A stretch of 64,000 nucleotides of DNA from Bacillota bacterium (GTDB lineage Bacteria; Bacillota; Clostridia; Peptostreptococcales; Anaerovoracaceae): assembly GCA_016280485.1 (NCBI GenBank), contig JAEEGU010000051.1, positions 62,001 to 126,000 on the forward strand, given 5' to 3'. The stretch's first letter is position 1; each line of letters begins with the position of its first letter. Below the pieces are notes generated by a model. It saw nothing but the letters and a program-made list of their open reading frames with translations, was not told where the DNA came from and ran no database searches. Made by a program: the position numbers and the translations under genes. Of the stretch, positions 24,801 through 31,241 are shown piece by piece.

Positions 24801-27173
24801 TAAGATAAGATCAATGGGCGCCGTACTTCCACCGCTGGTCGTAATGCGAATTCTTTGCGTCTTGGTATTCTGATCCTCCCGCAAGGAAAGCAACTCACGG
24901 ATTGCGTAAGTGCCGTCCTCCATGCCCTCAAACGTGTAAACCCGCTGGCCTTCCGCTACGGCAGTATGATTGCTGTTCGTCTTATAGATGTTGCCGTTAC
25001 TGTCAGACCGGCCGTACCATGTGGTTTGACTCTCCAGGCGGAACACATTGAAGCAATATCCATCCTTACCGCCAGGAGCGTCATCAGGCAGGGTTTTTCG
25101 CATGGTCATCGTTCCGGTCTCTTCATTAACCGCGGTAACAGCGTCGTTCGTGATCGTGTACATACCCAGGTTTGATGTGGAATTCCCCTGAGCGTCGCCC
25201 CAGGCTGCAGTCGTATCATTTCCACTCTGCCGGATATAAATGTACGCAGTACCGGCATTTCCGGAAGGGAGAATATACCCGTTTGCTGCTTTAATTTCTG
25301 TTACTTTAATACATCCGAGAGGAAACATAGCGCCTTGCGCATCGCCGTATGGTTTGAAAAGTTCTGATGACGTATAACCACTGGCAAAGTGATTGCCATC
25401 AAATTTAACCAAGCCATTTGAGTCAGATTGAAAATACCATGTGCGATCAGGCGTGCCTGTTGGACGTGTCGAGGCATAAAATTCTGCCTTAAATATCGCT
25501 CCTGCGATGTATCTGTTGTCTGTTCCTGCCTTTTTGACTTCGAGGACTTCCGGGTCAAATGCTGGGACATCCGATACGTTAAAGACGTTTTGTGAATCAT
25601 TAACCGATACTGTCAACGGAAATGATGTCGAGTTTAGCAGATACCCCGGAGGCGCTGTTATTTCTTTTGCGTAAAGCACAGTACCTATAGCGAATGTCTG
25701 TGCGCTCGTAGCCTCGCCGTTTGCGTTGGTAATTAGTGTAGCTACGACTGGGCCATTTTCTGATCCTTGGTGAATCTCATAGACGGCGCCCTGCAAAGAA
25801 TATAGCGGGTTTCCCTGGATGCAAGCCAGCACACTGGCGGAGGCACTGGAGGTCTTCTTAATAGTGACGGTTTTAGGTGCATTATCAAAGGTGATCGCAT
25901 TGGTCGCCCAAATGTAAATCTGGTTTCCGCTGGAATGGCTTTGGGTAATTTGGAAATACGACATTGAACTGGAAGAGGCTGTGCCAGATTTTACATACCA
26001 CCCCGTCGTATCAGTAGGCGTATAGCTGAGCTTCGCCTTGAGACGATTTACCGTATTATCACCCGTCATGCTTCCAGTGAGCCCTTTTTCCTTGGAGTAG
26101 ACCTCACAGCGTACCAGAATTTCTACCATCCTTTGATTGACAGCGTCGCTGGTTGTGCAAATAGGCAAGCCGTGGTACAGACCGTCAGAACCCAGCCCGA
26201 TATACCCGAAGACGGTATTCATAATGAGCGTGGTCGCGGCGGCAGTGAGATTCGCATCACCGGAGTTTCCCCGCATTGCGCCCATGCCGTTCGCAACCGC
26301 GTAAATCAGATTGATTTGCGTGAATTCCGCTGATGTGTAGGTAGGGATCTGGCATGTTTTAAGGTTTTCCTGCAGATAGTTCGGAACGCCGTTGCTTATC
26401 GTATGAGGCTCCCAACTAAAATTAGGATCGGAATAATTGTGACCGTCTTCCTGGCTCGGACGGATTGGAATGCCGAGGTAATACTCGGATCCAACCTCAT
26501 ACCACATATAATAACTCGGACCTCGGTTGCTGTACATGGCACCGATACAGACATAATGCTGTCCGTCAAAACTTAACTCTTTACTGACATCCGAGCTTCC
26601 AAGCGGGAACCAGGACTCTCCGTAGCCGAATGACAGATAGCTACCACCGGCTTTGACGTTAATGCCGTTCAAATCGCTGCTGTGAGCGCCGAAAATGTCG
26701 GAGTAGTATATTCCGGAGGGAACGTCTCTGGTATAGTTTGGCGCGTCTGCACCACTCAGCTTTGGGGTATAGGGAACAAAAGTTCCGTTTGCAAGAAGCG
26801 TCATCAGCGCGGGGCCATCCGCTTTGATTTCTTCCAGCTCGGTCGGATCCTGGATCTCCTCCGTAGAGGGATCAGCACCGTGCTCCGTAGTTTCCACGCC
26901 GGTTTCCTCTGTAGGCTCGGCCGGCTCTGCCGCGGGTTCGGTACTCAGTTCCGAGGGAGCCTCCGCGTCCTGAACGTCGGGTACATCTAAAAGTTCCTCC
27001 GTTTCCTGCTCTGTTTCTTGTGTCGGATCCACCTCGATAGGATCGACTGTGGTTTCGACTGCTTCCGTTGCTTCCTGCTCCTGGTCTGCAATTACGATCG
27101 CTGGAAAAAAACTCAACAGGAATGCAGCCAAAAGCAGCAAAGCAAGGATCCGCGGAATGTGTGAAGAATTCAT
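21801..27173 (-). CDS. Giant pilus tip/adhesin with Cna-B repeats, LPxTG-type anchor
   Basis: This 1790-aa protein has a signal peptide (about 1-29) and an acidic Thr/Glu/Pro-rich stretch (about 35-115). An adhesive N-terminal region follows (about 125-400; size and YVCIG/AATTLIMN segments recall a thioester domain, but a Cys-Gln pair is not clear). About a dozen Cna-B (SpaA) domains come next, many starting LEIVKTSSNG or LRIVKTSTDG. The sorting signal is MPLTG (1753-1757), then a TM segment and KKRKNNM. It is the first gene of the pilus operon, as expected for the tip subunit. AAGGAGG precedes the ATG. Confidence 0.9.
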   Translation of the reverse strand: MNSSHIPRILALLLLAAFLLSFFPAIVIADQEQEATEAVETTVDPIEVDPTQETEQETEELLDVPDVQDAEAPSELSTEPAAEPAEPTEETGVETTEHGADPSTEEIQDPTELEEIKADGPALMTLLANGTFVPYTPKLSGADAPNYTRDVPSGIYYSDIFGAHSSDLNGINVKAGGSYLSFGYGESWFPLGSSDVSKELSFDGQHYVCIGAMYSNRGPSYYMWYEVGSEYYLGIPIRPSQEDGHNYSDPNFSWEPHTISNGVPNYLQENLKTCQIPTYTSAEFTQINLIYAVANGMGAMRGNSGDANLTAAATTLIMNTVFGYIGLGSDGLYHGLPICTTSDAVNQRMVEILVRCEVYSKEKGLTGSMTGDNTVNRLKAKLSYTPTDTTGWYVKSGTASSSSMSYFQITQSHSSGNQIYIWATNAITFDNAPKTVTIKKTSSASASVLACIQGNPLYSLQGAVYEIHQGSENGPVVATLITNANGEATSAQTFAIGTVLYAKEITAPPGYLLNSTSFPLTVSVNDSQNVFNVSDVPAFDPEVLEVKKAGTDNRYIAGAIFKAEFYASTRPTGTPDRTWYFQSDSNGLVKFDGNHFASGYTSSELFKPYGDAQGAMFPLGCIKVTEIKAANGYILPSGNAGTAYIYIRQSGNDTTAAWGDAQGNSTSNLGMYTITNDAVTAVNEETGTMTMRKTLPDDAPGGKDGYCFNVFRLESQTTWYGRSDSNGNIYKTNSNHTAVAEGQRVYTFEGMEDGTYAIRELLSLREDQNTKTQRIRITTSGGSTAPIDLILEGSDLGWDTNGDCIVGNLAVTGLNDGGTMSIEITNVPITGQPFSIRKIDPSNVSLEGAVFKVDYYNSETVSASAFERTWYFRTGSDGYFTLDEAHLYNEGGYQSDDLYPINSIPIGCMRVEEVIAPPGFQKSNTIGYWYMRVTNSTTFAVTSYWGDASGVQTSAYGNDAYVLSSDHSVLVVKNTPSNELEIVKTSSNGRVDNITFTVEYFITGVGWFPVGSTGTYVTDTDGKINIPQLTAGTQVRITEIVPTGSVCLSENPQTVTLQVGKTTVNFENADISLEIVKTSSNGRIRNISFEVEKFVNGNWTMLGTYVTGTNGKIAVEPEHMALGARFRIREIVPQGSICLSENPQIVTLAAGVNTVNFENKDISLEIVKTSTDGNVSGIQFTVEKRVSGSWSMLGTYVTGTNGKFSIETEHLAIGAQFRIKEIVPDNYICLSTNPQTITLVEGKNTVTFENKPNIVLELVKHSDDGNIEGIEFILAKRNFAGIFITQGTYVTDAEGKIYVSDLEQGATYRITETVPEGYYCDNPMQTFTAQLGTNTVTFENHPIVTLRIVKTSTDGAVDGISFTVERHEGAASGNTHSNKDRWIRIGTYVTADGGIILVDEQGLLHVGDELRITETVPENYICLSENPQRITLVKGENTVQFENKPGVSLDILKQSDDGNISGIRFTVEKKKGGEDYAYVGEYVTGRNGQIHIEDLEVGGIYRITETLPYGYTNEHVSQEVTIHLGTNSVTFVNRLILGSIKIVKVEEGARTPLEGAGFRLYDERGEEIGKGLTDENGELIFEDLRVGSYTVKEFRAPEGFELDETEIPLELTPDAPDIEIERENKIIPGLIRVLKKNDQGQAMRRVTYLLEYSLDDTNTWLPVQYRNPESPVQAGYCTSEGLENGMLPTGPDGIVEYTGLAVNNQLHTIKYRLTEVETQSGYELLAEPVFEGFLTGEQAEVAYEVVNHHIFEMPLTGGSGFTLTAIGSVLAVLLALGILLHLPKKRKNNM

Positions 27174-27205
27174 ACGTGTCCTCCTTCAAATTTTGAGTAG
27201 AATAG

Positions 27206-27242
27206 AAAAATAGCACGATTTATAAAATAAACCGTGCTATTT
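27206..27242 (-). terminator. Terminator between the zinc-knuckle lipoprotein and the pilus operon
   Basis: AAATAGCACG/CGTGCTATTT with a 13-base AT-rich loop, followed by TTC on the minus strand. No strong promoter is seen between it and the pilus start at 27173, so the pilus operon may depend on read-through or a weak promoter here (TTTACA-17-TTTTAT). Confidence 0.65.
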
Positions 27243-27271
27243 AATGTAAATGATTAAATTGATGTGAATGG

Positions 27272-28189
27272 TTACTTTACCGTACCGCAGCGAGAACATA
27301 CATCATAGGCGGATTGGTCTACAATCCAATACTCATGACATTCAAAACCGGAATGATTACCCCATTCCTCTCGTGGAAAAGATTCCGAGTGGCTATTCCA
27401 TTCATCGTAAGTGTAGAACTGTGCTCCGCAACGACAGGTCAGGATTGGCTGCCAATGCCCTTCTTCATCGTGATGCACCCAGTCGTGGCCAAGAGCGGCA
27501 ATATTCTCGCTGGCCCCACAGACCTTACAGGTCTTGGAACCGTTGGCCGTACAGGTGGGAGCAGTTTCCGTCCAGGAATGATTTCCGGTGGCGGCAACAG
27601 TATGGGTCTCGGTCAGGCTGCACCGGGAGCAGCTCCGGGTCTCCGTGCCGGCAGCGCCGCAGGTGGGAGCCTGGGTCTGCGTCCAGTTACCCCAGTTATG
27701 GCCCAGGGCATTGATCGTCCGGGTCTCCTTTGCGCCGCAGCCGCAGGTACGGGTCTCCTCTCCCGCGGTGGTGCAGGTAGGCGCCTTAGTCTGCTTCCAG
27801 CCGCTCCAGCTATGGGTGTGGGGTGGGTTCGTCGGCTCGGTAGGCTTCGGCTCAGTCGGTTGAGGCTCTGTAGGCTTAGGTTCAGTGGGAGCTTCGGTTG
27901 CGGGTTCCGTTACAATAGTTCCAGTCTCGCTGGGCTCAGAATTAGTAGGGGTCTCGCTGTTATTGGTTTCAGTCGGCTCAGTCACCGGAATGCCTTCCGT
28001 AGTGCCAACAGGTTCGCTCGTGGGAATTTCTTCCTCTGTACTCGTGACAACAGCAGTTTCGCCGGTGGTCACAACTCCGCCACTGTCAGTGGCCTCAGTC
28101 GTGCCAGGCGGGGCCGGATCGGGATTACACCCGGCCATCAGTGCGATCAGCATAATCAGAAGAAGAAAAAATGAAGTAAATCTCTTCAT
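27272..28189 (-). CDS. Lipoprotein with Cys-knuckle repeats, 305 aa
   Basis: The ATG at 28189 follows AAAGGAG. The lipobox is LMAGC at about 17-21. A long Thr/Glu/Pro linker follows (about 22-125), with repeats of TEPKPTEPQ. The C-terminal part has three to four copies of a module reading W(G/T)xTxAPTC, TRTC, CG, then ALGH, with paired Cys and His that suggest zinc knuckles. Such modules are frequent in secreted proteins of Clostridia; one copy is also present in the SLH protein at 51.6-57.4 kb. It is probably surface-exposed. Confidence 0.85.
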   Translation of the reverse strand: MKRFTSFFLLLIMLIALMAGCNPDPAPPGTTEATDSGGVVTTGETAVVTSTEEEIPTSEPVGTTEGIPVTEPTETNNSETPTNSEPSETGTIVTEPATEAPTEPKPTEPQPTEPKPTEPTNPPHTHSWSGWKQTKAPTCTTAGEETRTCGCGAKETRTINALGHNWGNWTQTQAPTCGAAGTETRSCSRCSLTETHTVAATGNHSWTETAPTCTANGSKTCKVCGASENIAALGHDWVHHDEEGHWQPILTCRCGAQFYTYDEWNSHSESFPREEWGNHSGFECHEYWIVDQSAYDVCSRCGTVK

Positions 28190-28514
28190 CTCGTTTCTCC
28201 TTTCGTTATAGCGCTCACCGCATACCAAAGCAGAAAATAGCAGGTTTGAACAATATAGATTGTCAAGGTGCAAGCCTGAGCAACAACATGCTCCGCGCTG
28301 GAATATGTCCTTAAACTCAGACTTCCACTTGACAGATTGTTCCAGCCATCACTTGTCTGGAACGAAAAACATTTCTGCTATTTCCGCCGTGATTCGGCGA
28401 TGCTATTTTAGCATACATGAAAAACATTTGCAAGTGGATCTGGGGTATGGAACAGGACAATATGGTTGCCTTTATCTTCGGCCCCATTATATAATCATTT
28501 TATCATCGTGTCAA
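28190..28514 (-). promoter_or_regulatory. Two stacked promoters and a 290-nt leader
   Basis: The distal promoter is TTGACA (28509-28514), 17 bp, TATAAT (28486-28491). A second is TTGCAA (28428-28433), 17 bp, TAAAAT (28405-28410). The leader before the lipoprotein has hairpins GCCG/CGGC and GTTCCAG/CTGGAAC, but I recognise no riboswitch. Upstream, 28515-28819 is AT-rich and shows no gene. Confidence 0.6.
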
Positions 28515-28819
28515 CTCTGGCCGGATAATTTCATAACAAATTTTGGAAAATAGCCATAATTGAACTTCCGGTTTTTCACTGAAAAATGCTTTTGTGTAGT
28601 TTTGCCCTAAAAATCGCAAGGAATTTCAGATTTATCTAAAATTCCTTTGAAAATTAAAGCGTTGCTGGATCGTGCAAGTCTGAATTGAAAGCCGCATTTC
28701 TTCCGGGTTATATATGCCGAATGATTCGTCATAAAGTATTGGAAAACATTTCTGGAACATTTTGTATTGTTTGTTTCAAGTATATAGTATTTTTGTTATT
28801 AGATACATTCAAAGGGCAA

Positions 28820-28852
28820 AATAAAAATTGCCCCTGGTTTCCCAGGGGCAAA
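28820..28852 (-). terminator. Terminator of the 33374-28954 operon
   Basis: Perfect 10-bp stem TTGCCCCTGG/CCAGGGGCAA with a GAAA-type loop, then TTTTTATTTTG on the minus strand. A second hairpin CGGCCCG/CGGGCCG at 28916-28943 lies closer to the last stop codon. Confidence 0.85.
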
Positions 28853-28953
28853 GGTGTAATTCACTGAGTTAAAAAATCTCGGAATTTTACTTTCAGAAAA
28901 TCCTATAAGTGAAACGGCCCGATACATTCAATGTACCGGGCCGAACTGTTATT

Positions 28954-29223
28954 TTAGTGTTGTTTTTCCCACGATTCTACAGCTTCCAGAACAGAGAAAT
29001 AATCGTCCGTCGTGTCGCAGCACGGTGTCACGCAGCAAACGGCCCAACAGTTTCTCATTGGAGGCCAAGCGTCATGCACTGTTAATCGTAAGCCTTTGGG
29101 CGGATCTGCACGTTTTCGATCAGAAACAATACGAACATCAGTATTGCCGCAGTATCGGCACGGGTGAAGGCGTGCCCGATACTTTTCACTGTATCGGGCT
29201 GCCATTTCAAACCGTTTCGCCAT
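28954..29223 (-). CDS. Lar-like restriction alleviation / zinc-ribbon protein
   Basis: This 89-aa protein has PCRYCGN near residue 21, then after about 30 residues WAVCCVTPCC, and ends with SVLEAVESWEKQ. This CxxC-spacer-CxxC layout with a final EAxxxW is the pattern of Lar-type proteins, which modulate type I restriction in favour of unmodified incoming DNA. The similarity is at motif level. The start ATG shares one base with the upstream stop (TGATG). Confidence 0.65.
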   Translation of the reverse strand: MAKRFEMAARYSEKYRARLHPCRYCGNTDVRIVSDRKRADPPKGLRLTVHDAWPPMRNCWAVCCVTPCCDTTDDYFSVLEAVESWEKQH

Positions 29224-29399
29224 CACTCGCCCTCGTTGTAATGCGGGCAGGTTTCAGGTTCGCAGATATTTTCCCAAGGCTTCGTGCAAAGCGGACACTG
29301 ATCCAACTGCTCCGGACTGCGCTTTTCCTCGTCTGCGAGACATTTGGCGTCGTCCGGCAAGCAATAGATCTGAATGCCTTCTGATGTACGAATTTTCAT
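29223..29399 (-). CDS. Small Cys-rich protein, 58 aa
   Basis: A short frame with a good AGGAGGG before the ATG at 29399, tightly coupled to the Lar-like gene. The product has CPLCTKPWENIC and a later C-x-x-x-C/H (ETCPHYN), which suggests a zinc-binding knuckle. An acidic segment separates the two halves. No family is recognised. Confidence 0.7.
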   Translation of the reverse strand: MKIRTSEGIQIYCLPDDAKCLADEEKRSPEQLDQCPLCTKPWENICEPETCPHYNEGE

Positions 29400-29407
29400 A
29401 GTCCCTC

Positions 29408-30100
29408 CTATTCCGGGTTCACAAGGCCGGGCGTCAACTCGTCCTCAAAAACGTGGACCCTGCAGCCATCGTCGAAGACGACCTCATACATGTTTCCGAC
29501 ATCTGGGATATCGACTTCTTCGGCGGTCAGCATCCGCTCGATGCAGCACTTTTGTCCTGAGCGAGCGTTGAGTTCGCTGTCGGCGCCGCGGGAGTCATAC
29601 GTTTTCTTCGCCAGCGCAGGATACGCAATGTATCCATCCTTGGTCAATACGAAGTGGTCGCTCTGCTTCATCAGAAATTCCTGCTGCAAACGAGTGACCT
29701 CGTCCTGGATCTCCTGGAGCTTAATGAACACTTCCTCCTGGGTTTCGGACTGGAGATCATATACGTAAATCTTCATGTACGCACTCGCCATATCTGTGAG
29801 CCGACGGACTTCTTCCAGATTCCAGGGAACGGATCCTGCGGGATACGGGTTCTCCGGAAGAATATAGGCGCACTGGTAGAAGTCGTCTGTGGATACGGCA
29901 TAGGAAAAGGAATGCTGATCGACTTCCGCCTCAAACGGAAGATCGTCATGCGGCCACTCCCCTTCTTCCAGCGTGTAGCCCGTCTCGTCGAGCATCCTAT
30001 TGAGCTGCTCCTTCAGATGCTTCTCTACTTCTTCTTTAGTCATCGGCTCGGAGTCTTTGCAGCTCCAGGTTCCGATGCAGCGAACAAAAAACTTGTCCAT
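29408..30100 (-). CDS. Hypothetical protein, 230 aa
   Basis: This is an acidic soluble protein with AAAGGAG before the ATG. A central long helix (about 118-150, QEEVFIKLQEIQDEVTRLQQ) could form a coiled coil. The C-terminal 40 residues (YEVVFDDGCRVHVFEDEL) form a strand-rich small domain. The function is unknown. It is in the operon of leader copy 4. Confidence 0.75.
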   Translation of the reverse strand: MDKFFVRCIGTWSCKDSEPMTKEEVEKHLKEQLNRMLDETGYTLEEGEWPHDDLPFEAEVDQHSFSYAVSTDDFYQCAYILPENPYPAGSVPWNLEEVRRLTDMASAYMKIYVYDLQSETQEEVFIKLQEIQDEVTRLQQEFLMKQSDHFVLTKDGYIAYPALAKKTYDSRGADSELNARSGQKCCIERMLTAEEVDIPDVGNMYEVVFDDGCRVHVFEDELTPGLVNPE

Positions 30101-30113
30101 CTTCTATCTCCTT

Positions 30114-30494
30114 TCAATTCTTGCTTGAATTACAGGGTCCGCAATTTCCGCAGTTGGATGATTTTGGCATCTCGCCAATGCGCATGAAATCTTGTGCTCG
30201 CTGCAGTCCGATGAAAAAATGAAATTGGTCATCGGGGAGCTGCGAGTAGATCTCGTAATACTCCTGTTTCAACAGTTCAAGGTTGTTCGGAGCATCATCC
30301 GAGACGCAGAAGCAGTGTCTCACCATTCCATGCGCAGTCGTTACGCAAACGGTTCTTGTGTCTACCATATCATAGAAACGTCTTTTGAGGCATTCAAGCT
30401 CTTCAGGATCGGAAGTTGTTTTCATCCGCTCCCGCAACCTTGACGCCTCTTCTGACATTCTGGGCTTGTAATCCCAGTTCTGCATCATTTTCAT
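30114..30494 (-). CDS. Hypothetical protein, 126 aa
   Basis: This is a soluble helical protein. The start ATG at 30494 follows GGAG at an acceptable distance. A basic helix (about 15-45) is followed by a domain with Cys and His residues, and the C-terminus reads NCGNCGPC, a possible metal site or exposed Cys tail. No family is recognised. Confidence 0.72.
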   Translation of the reverse strand: MKMMQNWDYKPRMSEEASRLRERMKTTSDPEELECLKRRFYDMVDTRTVCVTTAHGMVRHCFCVSDDAPNNLELLKQEYYEIYSQLPDDQFHFFIGLQRAQDFMRIGEMPKSSNCGNCGPCNSSKN

Positions 30495-30508
30495 AGAATA
30501 TTACTCCA

Positions 30509-30826
30509 TTACCAGAGCTGAACATCCGCACTGACCTCTCGTTGAATCAGATGCGGCCAACTTCTCCTGGTATGCTTCCGACACATTTCGTCGATCTCTT
30601 TTTCGGAGCCTCCGGAAATAAAATAGCTTTCGCCACTTACGACGATTCCTTCTTCAGTCCGCATATAGCGAATTTCACGTTTACCGTCGCTGTTCTCAAT
30701 GGGTTCAATCACCATCTTAAATAGGCCGTACGGATTATCCGGATCAGCAAAGGAGTCATCGTAATCCAGATCGGAAACGTAATTACCGGATTTCCGAATA
30801 GCATGTACAATCATTTTTCCTGTCAT
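30509..30826 (-). CDS. Hypothetical protein, 105 aa
   Basis: The ATG follows AAAAGGAG. The protein is soluble and mixed alpha/beta, with KMIVHAIRKSGNYV at the N-terminus and a short basic helix near the end (CRKHTRRSWPHLI). Unknown function; same operon as the DUF4942 methylase. Confidence 0.72.
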   Translation of the reverse strand: MTGKMIVHAIRKSGNYVSDLDYDDSFADPDNPYGLFKMVIEPIENSDGKREIRYMRTEEGIVVSGESYFISGGSEKEIDEMCRKHTRRSWPHLIQREVSADVQLW

Positions 30827-30844
30827 AAGAACTCTCCTTTTTGG

Positions 30845-30874
30845 TCTTGCGCCGCCGGGAAACCGACGGCGCTT
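30845..30874. other. Intercistronic hairpin
   Basis: GCGCCGCCGG-GAAA-CCGACGGCGC sits between two genes of the operon. Its T-run lies on the plus side, so it is not an obvious terminator for the operon. Confidence 0.5.
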
Positions 30875-30879
30875 TGTAA

Positions 30880-31191
30880 TTAACCCGCGGTAACGTAATA
30901 GGGGTCGATTCCCCTTTCCTCCGTTTCTCCTCGGAAGCAGTTGCCACAGTACTCCCAGACGCCGTTAATCCAGTCGCCTTCAATGCATCGGAAGGTCGCA
31001 TAAGTTGGCCGGAGCCATCCCGTATCTGGATCTTGCCTGTGGGAATAAGGCTCTCCAACCTGCGCACAACCGAGGCGCATCGTTGCCGGCGGCATAATAT
31101 TCATGGCGTCCATGACTACGTCAGCAGTTACGAGATCTCCAACTTTTGCCGATTTGTATCGGAAGTTTTCAGGTGTTTTGATTTCCTGCAT
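30880..31191 (-). CDS. Hypothetical protein, 103 aa
   Basis: The ATG follows AATAAGGAG. The protein is soluble, with KVGDLVTADVVMDAMNIMPP near the N-terminus and Cys residues at about 42, 69, 82 and 85 (WEYCGNC) that could form a metal site. Not recognised; second gene of the operon. Confidence 0.72.
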   Translation of the reverse strand: MQEIKTPENFRYKSAKVGDLVTADVVMDAMNIMPPATMRLGCAQVGEPYSHRQDPDTGWLRPTYATFRCIEGDWINGVWEYCGNCFRGETEERGIDPYYVTAG

Positions 31192-31209
31192 TTTCTACTC
31201 CTTATTTAA

Positions 31210-31235
31210 GTTTCCGGGGCGAAAACGCCCCGGAT
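31210..31235. other. Intercistronic hairpin after the methylase gene
   Basis: TCCGGGGCG-AAAA-CGCCCCGGA lies just after the stop codon at 31242. The T-run is on the plus side, the A-run on the operon side. It may stabilise the upstream mRNA part. Confidence 0.5.
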
Positions 31236-31241
31236 TTTTGC

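Noticed and set aside
28515..28820. Promoters or small genes in the AT-rich gap
   Set aside because: A few TATA-like strings occur but no -35 box at proper spacing and no frame with an SD.
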